Of a DNA stretch of 64,000 bases, positions 53,871 to 61,382 are shown one piece after another (positions within the stretch are counted from its first letter, which is position 1; each line of letters opens with the position of its first letter). The translations under genes and the position numbers were made by a program. This DNA is from Syntrophaceae bacterium (GTDB lineage: Bacteria > Desulfobacterota > Syntrophia > Syntrophales > UBA2192). The notes under the pieces were generated by a model. The model was not told where the DNA came from and did not search any database. It was given only the letters and a program-made list of their open reading frames with translations. The DNA lies in assembly GCA_013177795.1 (NCBI GenBank), contig JABLXY010000003.1, positions 765,578 to 829,577 of the forward strand, read 5' to 3'.

Positions 53871-54501
53871 GGGTTACTTTCTTTTCAGATAGTCACGACC
53901 CATGGCAATGCCGGAGCATGGACACAGGAAAATGGAAGACGTATGCGGAAAGGTCTCCGTTGAACGGTTCCAAAATGTGATGATGGTTTGCATGTTTCGG
54001 CGCTGAGGAAAAAGAAGGGACCCCGGTTGATTCGGAGACCGTTCTCAAAAAATAATAACATTCTGGAGGGAGATTGTCCGAGGAAAATAGGGATTGTTGG
54101 GATGGCCTGCCCGGTCAACCTGGGATCCTTATATGTTGATAGATCCCGGCAGGAAGGGTTGATACATTACAAAGCCGCTGAAGAACACGGCAAGGGCCAT
54201 GATTGACACCTGCACCAACCGAAAATGCCAGTGCAGGAACAGGATGATCGCCCCGCAGGAGACAACCGCAAACTTGACGATTCAGTCGATCTCTACGCGG
54301 TCCGGAAGCTCGGCGGGAGGAAAAAACATATCTATTCATGAGTTACGCAAACCGTTGTCCGGAGAGCCTGCGGCAGACAATGGAAGTCATGGACATGGGC
54401 AAGGTGCCGGATAGCACAAATCCAGCACAATCCCCTTCAGAACAGCGAAAAAGAAGGGGTCACGCTCCCGATCTCAGGCTCGTAAACCCCTGAATTTTTT
54501 C
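53871..54501. other. Low-GC stretch without a supported gene
   Basis: GC drops clearly below that of neighbouring regions. Short frames exist on both strands, but none has a ribosome site and convincing composition. It may be a decayed insertion. One hydrophobic minus-strand frame is listed separately. Confidence 0.4.
54129..54329 (-). pseudogene. Possible remnant of a small membrane protein, with in-frame TGA
   Basis: From ATG 54329 the frame codes MFFPPAELPDRVEID, then TGA (54284-54282), then IVKFAVVSCGAIILFLHW and VSIMALAVFFSGFVMYQPFL to a TAA at 54129. The second part looks like two membrane helices. I see no ribosome site and no good hairpin after the TGA, so a decayed gene is more likely than a selenoprotein. 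Confidence 0.25.
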
Positions 54502-54589
54502 TGGTGCCGGAGGTCGGAATCGAACCGACACGCCCCCAGGGGGCGGGGGATTTTGAGTCCCCTGCGTCTACCAGTTTCACCACTCCGGC
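54502..54589 (-). tRNA. tRNA-Leu(CAA)
   Basis: This is a class II tRNA with acceptor GCCGGAG/CTCCGGC, anticodon loop CTCAAAA (anticodon CAA), a long variable arm with a GC stem (CGCCCCC...GGGGGCG), T-loop GGTTCGATTCC and an encoded CCA end. Confidence 0.95.
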
Positions 54590-54601
54590 GTGTGGGTTTC
54601 G

Positions 54602-54629
54602 ATTATAGGTTCGGGGCCTTCAAAGTCAA
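54602..54629 (-). promoter_or_regulatory. Promoter of tRNA-Leu
   Basis: On the minus strand TTGACT (54629-54624), a 16-bp spacer and a perfect TATAAT (54607-54602), about 13 bases before the tRNA. Confidence 0.75.
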
Positions 54630-54640
54630 GAAAATTGTAT

Positions 54641-54670
54641 TTGACAACGCCGAGATGCGTGTGCTAAACG
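54641..54670 (+). promoter_or_regulatory. Promoter of tRNA-Ala
   Basis: TTGACA (54641-54646), an 18-bp spacer and TAAACG (54665-54670) with TGC in front (extended -10). It carries the GTGCTAAAC box at 54661-54669 and lies 17 bases before the tRNA. Confidence 0.7.
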
Positions 54671-54686
54671 GATAGCTCTTTTTATC

Positions 54687-54763
<77 letters not shown>

Positions 54764-54770
54764 CAAAAGA

Positions 54771-54801
54771 AAGGGCCGTGTCTCGGACAGGGCCCTTTTT
54801 C
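54771..54801 (+). terminator. Terminator after tRNA-Ala
   Basis: AAGGGCC (54771-54777) pairs with GGCCCTT (54791-54797) and is followed by TTTCT. Confidence 0.8.
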
Positions 54802-54897
54802 TATGGGATCTCCCCATGAAACCGGAAACCCCCGCGGAGGGGGCCGGCGGGGGTTTCTTCGGACTGCTGCGGACTCGTTGCCGAGCGGGAGAGAAGA

Positions 54898-55023
54898 TCA
54901 GGGAACCTGGTTTTCGAGGATGCCCTCGAGAATGTCCTTTTCGATCTCCTGCATGAGTTTCAGGGAATCGCGCTTCTCCGCTTTCTTGCCGGCCTTGCCG
55001 GTCGCTTCCTGGGTTCTCGTCAT
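54898..55023 (-). CDS. Small charged protein (41 aa)
   Basis: ATG 55023 has AAAAGGAG ten bases upstream and overlaps the stop of the preceding gene by four bases. It starts TRTQEATGKAGKKAEKRDSL and continues KLMQEIEKDILEGILENQVP, with an amphipathic helix near the end. No family is known to me. It is part of a run of tiny minus-strand genes with strong ribosome sites. Confidence 0.6.
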   Translation of the reverse strand: MTRTQEATGKAGKKAEKRDSLKLMQEIEKDILEGILENQVP

Positions 55024-55169
55024 AGTCTTGCTCCTTTTTCTTCGTTTTGCTTCCTCGGTTCATCTTCACGGCGCTTGCGCTCTGCGTCACGGCGCCGCGC
55101 CTCCACGTACCGATTCCAGTCCTCTTCGCGGATCCTGGTCTGTGCGGGTTTTCCCCTTTCCTTAGCCAC
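55020..55169 (-). CDS. Small highly charged protein (49 aa)
   Basis: GTG 55169 has AAGGGAGG five bases upstream; the frame opens earlier without a site. It starts AKERGKPAQTRIREEDWNRY and continues VEARRRDAERKRREDEPRKQ, almost entirely charged, so probably a long helix or disordered. Its end overlaps the next small gene by four bases. Unknown function. Confidence 0.55.
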   Translation of the reverse strand: MAKERGKPAQTRIREEDWNRYVEARRRDAERKRREDEPRKQNEEKGARL

Positions 55170-55398
55170 CGGTTCCTCCCTTGCGGGCCGAAGCCCCGGT
55201 GATTTTTCCTGCCGCCGTTTCCGCCTTGCGTCTCCACCCGTCCGCGGGCGGGGCAAGCCCCGCCCGCAAGCGGATGTCAAGGAGATAGTCAGTGACGTGT
55301 TGCAGAAGACGACATGACTGACTATGAGGAATCGTCGGCTCTCTTCGGTTGTTCAGCCTTTCGGGTTCTTCGGGCCACGCAGCATCGGCCGGGCGGCG

Positions 55399-55518
55399 TC
55401 AGGCATACCGGCCGATCGTGCTGGGGTAGTTCATGGGGTCGATCCAGTACTTGACGTCCAGTTTCCCCTTTTCCCTGCCTTTCTGCTGCCTGTCCGCGCG
55501 GACATCGTTCGTCTTCAT
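55399..55518 (-). CDS. Small W-x-DPMN protein (39 aa), paralogue B
   Basis: ATG 55518 has AAAAGGAG seven bases upstream. A charged N-terminus (KTNDVRADRQQKGREKGKLD) is followed by YWIDPMNYPSTIGRYA at the end. Length and C-terminal motif match the gene at 55551 exactly (both 39 residues, (Y/D)W(I/Y)DPMN(Y/F)P....(G/N)RY). I know no family for it. No signal peptide or membrane segment is present. Confidence 0.7.
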   Translation of the reverse strand: MKTNDVRADRQQKGREKGKLDVKYWIDPMNYPSTIGRYA

Positions 55519-55550
55519 GGCGTGCTCCTTTTCGGGGCTCTCCGTGACCG

Positions 55551-55670
55551 CTACAGGTAGCGGTTCACGATGAGCGGGAAGTTCATCGGGTCGTACCAGT
55601 CCCTGCGCGCGGCCGGTTTCCCGGCCCCGGGCTGCTTCTTCACGTCCTTGCTGGCCTCTTTCGCCTTCAT
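55551..55670 (-). CDS. Small W-x-DPMN protein (39 aa), paralogue A
   Basis: ATG 55670 has AAGGAGG seven bases upstream. A charged leader (KAKEASKDVKKQPGAGKPAA) is followed by RRDWYDPMNFPLIVNRYL. It is a clear paralogue of 55399-55518 and shares W-x-DPM with 59343-59468. The layout of a variable charged leader and a fixed, aromatic C-terminal core is like a peptide precursor, but no maturation gene is visible next to it. Confidence 0.72.
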   Translation of the reverse strand: MKAKEASKDVKKQPGAGKPAARRDWYDPMNFPLIVNRYL

Positions 55671-55698
55671 CGGACAACCTCCTTGCGGCTGCCGTCTC

Positions 55699-55838
55699 AA
55701 CGGAAAATGACCGGCCCCCTGTCCGGGTAATAGGAGCGGCTTGCCGGATCGCCGGGGATTCGCGCGGTGCGTCCTCCCGTCAGGGGCGCCTGGGGGGTCA
55801 TGTCCGTCTTGGCTCTTGCCGACAACCTGCCTCTCATG
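55699..55838 (-). CDS. Small basic protein (45-46 aa)
   Basis: ATG 55838 has AAGGAG eleven bases upstream. It starts RGRLSARAKTDMTPQAPLTG and continues GRTARIPGDPASRSYYPDRG, ending PVIFR. It is the first of the run of tiny genes and shares a DP plus aromatic-rich end with the two W-x-DPMN proteins, but the motif itself is absent. Confidence 0.5.
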
Positions 55839-56178
55839 GTCTTCGCGTCTCCTTCGGGACCCGGCGTTTCTCCCTCGGTTCGACCTTAACCTAGCGGACT
55901 CGGGTCTCGAAAAAAATCGGAGGGGGTCTGAAATCGGGATCAGAAAACTGTGGCCGATTCGTTCAGACGGCGGCTCAGCGGTGCATCGGCGGTTGTCTGA
56001 TGGGCCCCGAGACGGCCTCCCCGGCGGGATTCCCGGCCTTCGAGACGGCGGCCAACACTCCGCGAGACCCGGCGGGGAGCGGCCCGGGGACGGGACCCCG
56101 GCTCGCGAAGCATTTGACAACGGGGCCCGATCGTATTACACGGTTCGGCACGGAAGAAGGATTTTCGGACAGTCGACC
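55839..56178. other. Divergent control region between small genes and PAS kinase
   Basis: 340 bases without a supported gene; the frame of the kinase is open through it, but the sequence does not look like a domain. It holds the kinase promoter candidate at 56114 and must also hold the promoter of the minus-strand small genes. Confidence 0.4.
56114..56142 (+). promoter_or_regulatory. Promoter candidate of the PAS kinase
   Basis: TTGACA (56114-56119), a 17-bp spacer and TACACG (56137-56142), 36 bases before the start codon. Good -35, weak -10. Confidence 0.4.
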
Positions 56179-58443
56179 ATGGCCCGTGTCAAGTCCAGGG
56201 AACAGCTCATCCTCGAGCTGGCGGACCTGCGCAAGCAGATCGACGAACTGAAGCGCTCCGAGACGGACTGCCTCTTCGAGGAGGGCCTCTACCGGAGCCT
56301 GGAGCGGTCCTCCCGCGCCGGCATCTACGTCCTGCAGGACGGGAAGTTCCGGTTCGTCAACGAGCACGCCGCCCGCTACTGGGGCTACAACCGCGACGAG
56401 CTCATCGGGAAGGAGTCCATGAGCCTCGTGCACCCCGACCACCGCGAGCGCGTCCGGAAGAACGCCATCGCCATGCTCAAGGGCAGGCGCTCGCACCCCT
56501 ACGAGTTCATGACGATCGGCAAGAACGGCGACATCCGCTGGATCGCCGAGACGGTCACCCCCATCCACTACCGGGGCAAGCGGGCCGTCCTGGGCAACTC
56601 CATGGACGTCACCCGCCAGGTCGCGGCGCGCACCAAGCTGGCCGAGCTGGAGGCCCTGGAGGCCTCCATCCTGGATGCGATCCCGCACGCCGTCATCGGC
56701 CTGCGCAACCGGCGGATCATCTTCGCCAACAACGGCGTCGAGAGCGTCTTCGGCAGGAAGGCCTCGGAGCTCATCGGCCGATCCACCCGCCTGCTCTACC
56801 CCACCGAGGAGGGGTTCAAGGAGATCGCCAAGGTGCTCTACTCGAACCTGGAGCGCCACCGCACCTTCAGCCTCGAGTTCACCTGCCGGCGCCGCGACGG
56901 CAGCCCCTTCGAGGCCCTGATCAGCGCCTCGCGCATCGGGGAGACCCTGCATGAGAAGCGCATCGTCATCGTCTACGAGGACATCACCGACCGGCGGCGC
57001 GCCGAGGAGTCCTACAAGCTCTTCGCGTCGAGCGCCCAGGCGGGCGTCTACGTCGTCCAGAACGGCAAGTTCCAGTACGTCAACCACCACGCGGCGGCTT
57101 ACGCCGGCTACGACGCGTCGGAGCTGGTGGGCATGAGCTCCATGGGCCTCGTGCACCCCGAGGACCGGGTGAAGGTCCGCAAGCAGTCCCGGGAGATGCT
57201 CCGCGGCAGGCGCACCTCGCCGCACGAGTTCCGCATCGTCACCAAGGACGGGCGCATCCGGTGGATCATGGAGACGGTGACGTTCATCCCCTACCGGGGA
57301 TCGCGGGCCGTCCTGGGCAACTCCATGGACATCACCGAGACCATCGAGGCGCGCAACCGCCTCGAGGCCCTCGAGGCCCTGGAGGCCTCGATCCTGGAGG
57401 CCATCCCGCACGCCGTCATCGGCCTGCAGGACAGGCGGATCATCTTCGCCAACGACGGGGTCCAGGCCGTCTTCGGCTGGGACGCCCTGGAGCTCATCGG
57501 CAAGAGCGTCCGCGTCTTCTACCGTTCCGACGAGGATTACGAGGAGATCGCGCGGGTCCTCTACGGCGCCCTGGAGAAGCACCGGACCTTCAAGATGGAG
57601 TTCCTGTGCCGCCGGAAGGACGGCACCGACGTGGACTGCATGATCACGGCCTCCCGCATCGGCGAGAGCCTCCGGGAGGGCAACATCGTCATCACCTACC
57701 AGGACATCACGGACCTCAAGCGGGCCAAGACGGAGGTGGAGCAGTCGCGGGAGCGCCTGCGCAACCTCTCGGCCCACCTCGAGTCGGCCCGCGAGAAGGA
57801 GCGCACCCGCATCGCCCGGGAGCTGCACGACGAGCTGGGGCAGCTGCTGACGGCCCTCAACACGGACCTCGTGCTGCTGATGAACAGCGTGCCGCCCGGG
57901 CAGACGGACCTGATGAAGCGGGCCGAGGACTCGCTGCACCTCGTCGAGATGACCATGCAGACCGTCAAGCGGATCTACATGGACCTGCGGCCCGGGATGC
58001 TCGACCACCTCGGGCTGGCCGTGGCGATCGACTGGCTGGCCAAGGACTTCCAGAAGCGGACGGGCATCCGGTGCGCGGTGTCCATCCATCCCGAGACCCT
58101 GCGTCTCGATGCGGACCTGTCCTTCTCCATCTACCGCATCGTCCAGGAGACGCTGACGAACATCTCGCGCCACGCCGAGGCGAGCCGCGTGACCATCAGC
58201 CTCAGGCAGAGCGCCGGGCGCGTCGAGCTCGTCGTCCGGGACAACGGCAAGGGGATCACGCAGGAGCAGCTCGCGAAGCCGAACTCCTACGGGCTGCTGG
58301 GAATCCGGGAGCGGGCCTACCACTGGGGCGGCGAGGCCCTCATCACCGGGCGCAGGGGCCAGGGGACGACGGTCAAGGTCAGCATCCCACTCATGGAGAA
58401 AGGGGAGGGCAATGAAAAAGATCCGAATCCTGATCGCCGATGA
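56179..58443 (+). CDS. Four-PAS sensor histidine kinase, NarX/DegS type
   Basis: This is a 754-residue soluble protein. A coiled coil (1-35) precedes PAS1 (~41-147), PAS2 (~160-272), PAS3 (~281-388) and PAS4 (~400-512). PAS1/PAS3 and PAS2/PAS4 are pairwise near-copies (GIYVLQDGKFRFVN / GVYVVQNGKFQYVN; ASILDAIPHAVIGL / ASILEAIPHAVIGL), so an A-B unit was duplicated. HisKA_3 has the phospho-His550 in IARELHDELGQLLTALNTDL. The ATPase has IVQETLTNISRHAEASRVTI, VVRDNGKGI and YGLLGIRERA. It overlaps its response regulator gene by 32 bp. Confidence 0.95.
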   Translation: MARVKSREQLILELADLRKQIDELKRSETDCLFEEGLYRSLERSSRAGIYVLQDGKFRFVNEHAARYWGYNRDELIGKESMSLVHPDHRERVRKNAIAMLKGRRSHPYEFMTIGKNGDIRWIAETVTPIHYRGKRAVLGNSMDVTRQVAARTKLAELEALEASILDAIPHAVIGLRNRRIIFANNGVESVFGRKASELIGRSTRLLYPTEEGFKEIAKVLYSNLERHRTFSLEFTCRRRDGSPFEALISASRIGETLHEKRIVIVYEDITDRRRAEESYKLFASSAQAGVYVVQNGKFQYVNHHAAAYAGYDASELVGMSSMGLVHPEDRVKVRKQSREMLRGRRTSPHEFRIVTKDGRIRWIMETVTFIPYRGSRAVLGNSMDITETIEARNRLEALEALEASILEAIPHAVIGLQDRRIIFANDGVQAVFGWDALELIGKSVRVFYRSDEDYEEIARVLYGALEKHRTFKMEFLCRRKDGTDVDCMITASRIGESLREGNIVITYQDITDLKRAKTEVEQSRERLRNLSAHLESAREKERTRIARELHDELGQLLTALNTDLVLLMNSVPPGQTDLMKRAEDSLHLVEMTMQTVKRIYMDLRPGMLDHLGLAVAIDWLAKDFQKRTGIRCAVSIHPETLRLDADLSFSIYRIVQETLTNISRHAEASRVTISLRQSAGRVELVVRDNGKGITQEQLAKPNSYGLLGIRERAYHWGGEALITGRRGQGTTVKVSIPLMEKGEGNEKDPNPDRR

Positions 58444-59050
58444 TCACCCCATCGTCCGCGAGGGCTACAAGAAGATCCTGATGAGCCAGCCCGACATGGA
58501 CGTCACCGGCGAGGCCGGCAACGGGCAGGAGGTCCTGGACCTGATCCAGAAGAGGGACTTCGATCTCATCCTGCTGGACATCTCCATGCCCGGGCGCAGC
58601 GGCCTCGAGATCCTCAAGGAGCTCAAGGGGCGCAAGCCGCACCTGCCGGTCATGATCCTGAGCATCTACCCCGAGGAGCAGTACGCCGTGCGGGCCTTCC
58701 GGGACGGCGCCTCGGGCTACCTCACGAAGGCCAGCACGCCCAAGGAGCTCATCGCGGCGATCCGCAAGGTCTCCCAGGGCGGCCGCTACGTCACGGAGGC
58801 CCTGGCCGAGAAGCTCACCTACTTCCTCCACGGCGACGTGGACAAGGCGCCCCACGAGAAGCTCTCCGACCGGGAGTACCAGGTCATGCTGCTCATCGCC
58901 TCGGGCAAGACAGTGACCCAGATCGCCGAGGAGCTGTGCCTGAGCGTCAAGACGATCAGCACCTACCGCCGTCACATCCTGGAGAAGATGCAGTTCACCA
59001 CGAACGCCGAGATCACCATGTACGCCATCCAGAACAAGCTGCTCGGCTAA
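58412..59050 (+). CDS. NarL/FixJ-type response regulator
   Basis: This is a 212-residue protein. Receiver: RILIADDHPIVREGYKKILM, phospho-Asp56 in FDLILLDISMPGRSGLEILK, and LTKASTPKEL. The LuxR-type HTH (~148-208) has LSDREYQVMLLIASGKTVTQ and LSVKTISTYRRHILEKM. It is the cognate partner of the kinase just upstream, whose gene overlaps it. Possible targets include the divergent small-protein genes and the 59343 gene, which is inference from position only. Confidence 0.95.
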   Translation: MKKIRILIADDHPIVREGYKKILMSQPDMDVTGEAGNGQEVLDLIQKRDFDLILLDISMPGRSGLEILKELKGRKPHLPVMILSIYPEEQYAVRAFRDGASGYLTKASTPKELIAAIRKVSQGGRYVTEALAEKLTYFLHGDVDKAPHEKLSDREYQVMLLIASGKTVTQIAEELCLSVKTISTYRRHILEKMQFTTNAEITMYAIQNKLLG

Positions 59051-59055
59051 AAATT

Positions 59056-59184
59056 GGGGACGTTGGTAACTTATTGGACAAACTCCAGACTACTCGATAA
59101 TTACGAATGAACGTCCTACCAGCAAGCTGCTGGGTATTTATCCGGTAGGGAATGAAGTTTGTCCAATAAGTTACCAACGTCCCC
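59056..59184. repeat. MITE/REP-like element with perfect 29-bp inverted repeats
   Basis: GGGGACGTTGGTAACTTATT plus GGACAAACT (59056-59084) is exactly complementary to 59156-59184. The 71-base centre contains a smaller hairpin (CCTACC...GGTAGG, with CAGCAAGCTGCTG). There is no ORF. Ends of the GGGGACGTT type are, from memory, common in REP-like units linked to Y1 (RAYT) transposases, so it may be a non-autonomous copy. Confidence 0.85.
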
Positions 59185-59342
59185 GATCCGTCGGACGCGC
59201 TCTGATGCCCGGCGCGGGTTTCGTCCTATCCCGTCTTCGGGAAATGTCCTATGCGCGATTCGGAGGAGCGCCGATTGCCGCGGCGGGGCCGTCGGCGTAG
59301 AGTGGCGTCCATGCAAGACAGCCACATCCAAGGAGTCGCGCC

Positions 59343-59468
59343 ATGACGAGAAAAGAGATCAGCCGAAAAGACCGCAAGCGGGAACTGATTACCCGCGAAC
59401 TGCTCAACGGCCGCAACTGGGTGGACCCCATGTGCGGGCCGATGGACGTCACGGGAACCAAGCGGTAA
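59343..59468 (+). CDS. Small W-x-DPM protein (41 aa), paralogue C
   Basis: ATG 59343 has AAGGAG seven bases upstream. A basic leader (TRKEISRKDRKRELITRELL) is followed by NGRNWVDPMCGPMDVTGTKR. It shares W-x-DPM and overall layout with the 39-residue proteins at 55399 and 55551, but has Cys-Gly where they have Asn-aromatic. It has its own terminator. It lies downstream of the two-component system, which is flanked on both sides by members of this small family. Confidence 0.65.
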   Translation: MTRKEISRKDRKRELITRELLNGRNWVDPMCGPMDVTGTKR

Positions 59469-59494
59469 AGCGCCGTCCGGAAGAGCGGCGAAAA

Positions 59495-59532
59495 GAGAAG
59501 GCGGGGGCCTTGGCTCCCGCCTTCTCTGTTTC
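59495..59532 (+). terminator. Terminator after the 41-aa protein
   Basis: GAGAAGGCGGG (59495-59505) and CCCGCCTTCTC (59516-59526) form a perfect 11-bp stem followed by TGTTTC. Confidence 0.8.
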
Positions 59533-59544
59533 GGCCCCGGCCGC

Positions 59545-61197
59545 CTAGCCCGTGCGGATGAGCTCCATCAGGCAGGGGACGAGCTGCTTCTTGCGCGACA
59601 GGACCCCCTTGAGCAGGAAGACGTTCTCGTCCACCTTCGGGTAGCGGATCCGGGCCAGGAAGACCGGGTCTCCCTGCACGAAGAGCGTGCTGTCGAGCTC
59701 CGTGATGTCCGTCACCATGAGCGCGCTGAAGAGGTTGCCCGTTCTGGCCTGCTGCCGGGCGAGCCCCTCGAGGATCTCGTCCCGGCGGTCCAGGATCTCC
59801 GCCATGCTCGTCACCTCCACCTGGCTCACCGTAAAGGCGCCCTTGCCCTCCCCGAAGTGCTTCATGTCCAGCGCGAGGATCTCGTCGACGGGCCTGCGCG
59901 CCACCATGGAGGCCGCCGCCATGATGTCCCGCCCGAACGCGTCGATGGGCAGGTCCGTGAGGGTCGAGAGGTACTCGGCCGTGCGCCGGTCCGCCTCCGT
60001 CGTCGTGGCCGAGCGCAGGATGACCGTGTCGGAGAGGATGCCCGCCAGCAGGATCGAGGCGATCTCCTTGCGCATGGGCACCCGGCAGTCCTGGTAGAGG
60101 CCCGCGATGATCGTGGAGGTGGCCCCCACGGGCCTGTTGAGGAACGTGATGGGGTAGTTCGTGTGCACGTTGCCCAGCCGGTGGTGATCGATGATCTCGA
60201 GGATCCGGTAGTGCTCCGCGCCTTCCACGGCCTGGGAGAGCTCGTTGTGGTCCACCAGGATGAGCTCGATGTCAGCCTCCCGCATCAGGTCACTCTGGGA
60301 GAGCACGCCCACCACGCAGCCCCCCGCGTCGACGACGGGCAGGGAGCGGGAGACGGACGTCAGGAGCCGCTCCCGCACGGCGCCGATGTAATCCTCTTCC
60401 CTGACCGGCTTGAGGGACCTGTCGCCCGTGTGCCCCACGGGTGAGGAGTGGAGGGCGAGCCACGACGAGGTCGAGGTGTCGTAGGGGGAGATGAGGATGG
60501 AGACCCCGTTGGCCTCGGCCCTCTGCTTGAGCTCGCGGCGGATGGGCTTCGCGCCCGTGACGATGAGCACCCGCACCTTCCGCTCGATCACGCAGTCCTG
60601 CACGTCCTCGCGGTTGCCGACCAGGACGATCGTGTTGGCCGGCTGCATGGCCCCGATGTGCTCCCGGAAGGCGTCGTACTCGTAGGCCGCCACCGCGATC
60701 TGGGCCTGAAAGACCGTGTCTGCGTCGAAGACGGTCACGGGCTGGGCCCCGAGGGTCTTGACGAGCAGCGAGACGGAGGTGGGGAAGACGCCCTTGCGCT
60801 CCGGGTCGATCTTGCGGAGCATGTTCCGGGCGAAGGCGTTGAAGTGCAGGATCGAGTCGAGCCGCCCGCCCTCGTCGACGATGGGCAGCATCTTGAAGCC
60901 GCCCTTGTCGAGGATCTCGAGGGCCTGCCAGAGCGGCATGTCGCGGGGCACCGTCACGGCCCCGCGGTTCATGTGGTTGCGGACCTTGGGGATCAGCTCG
61001 CCGAAGAACTCGGGGGCGGGCTCGCCGAAGCGCTCGAGAACATACTCCGTCTGGAGGTTCATGCTCCCGCACCGGGCGGCGAAGCAGTTTGCTTGCCCCT
61101 GGGCCCGCTTCAGCTCGGCGCAGGCGATGGCCGAGACGATGGAGTCCGTGTCGGGGTTCCGGTGGCCGAAGACGAGGATTTTCTTCTCCCGTGCCAT
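59545..61197 (-). CDS. CBS-domain manganese-dependent inorganic pyrophosphatase (family II)
   Basis: This is a 550-residue protein. The DHH phosphoesterase start is LVFGHRNPDTDSIVSAIACA. It is interrupted after ~70 residues by a regulatory insert: CBS1 (~75-130), DRTGG (~145-250) and CBS2 (~255-310; SRSLPVVDAGGCVVGVLSQS). Catalysis resumes with ELILVDHNELSQAV and LEIIDHHRLGNVHTNYPITF, and DHHA2 ends the protein (~420-550). CBS-type enzymes are inhibited by AMP/ADP and activated by ATP or Ap4A. It hydrolyses pyrophosphate from biosynthesis and acyl-CoA activation. Confidence 0.94.
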   Translation of the reverse strand: MAREKKILVFGHRNPDTDSIVSAIACAELKRAQGQANCFAARCGSMNLQTEYVLERFGEPAPEFFGELIPKVRNHMNRGAVTVPRDMPLWQALEILDKGGFKMLPIVDEGGRLDSILHFNAFARNMLRKIDPERKGVFPTSVSLLVKTLGAQPVTVFDADTVFQAQIAVAAYEYDAFREHIGAMQPANTIVLVGNREDVQDCVIERKVRVLIVTGAKPIRRELKQRAEANGVSILISPYDTSTSSWLALHSSPVGHTGDRSLKPVREEDYIGAVRERLLTSVSRSLPVVDAGGCVVGVLSQSDLMREADIELILVDHNELSQAVEGAEHYRILEIIDHHRLGNVHTNYPITFLNRPVGATSTIIAGLYQDCRVPMRKEIASILLAGILSDTVILRSATTTEADRRTAEYLSTLTDLPIDAFGRDIMAAASMVARRPVDEILALDMKHFGEGKGAFTVSQVEVTSMAEILDRRDEILEGLARQQARTGNLFSALMVTDITELDSTLFVQGDPVFLARIRYPKVDENVFLLKGVLSRKKQLVPCLMELIRTG

Positions 61198-61325
61198 GTC
61201 TGTGCTTCCGTCGCGATCGTCCTGTGAATGTCCTGCATGCTAGGGGACGCACCCGCAAGAATCAAGTGCCTTTTTCCTCCCCCGTTCCGCCCAAAATGGT
61301 CGCGGCGTGGCAGGCATCTTGCAAC

Positions 61326-61354
61326 TTGATGGGAGATGGGAATCGTGCTAAACA
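61326..61354 (+). promoter_or_regulatory. Promoter of the first L,D-transpeptidase
   Basis: TTGATG (61326-61331), a 17-bp spacer and TAAACA (61349-61354) with TGC in front; the GTGCTAAAC box is at 61345-61353. It lies 28 bases before the start codon. Confidence 0.5.
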
Positions 61355-61382
61355 CGGCACGGAACTGCCAGGTCCGTTGACG

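Noticed and set aside
53988-54414. Two plus-strand ORFs of about 70 codons in the low-GC gap
   Set aside because: TTG start or missing ribosome site, no motif, and unusual composition; a decayed region is more likely.
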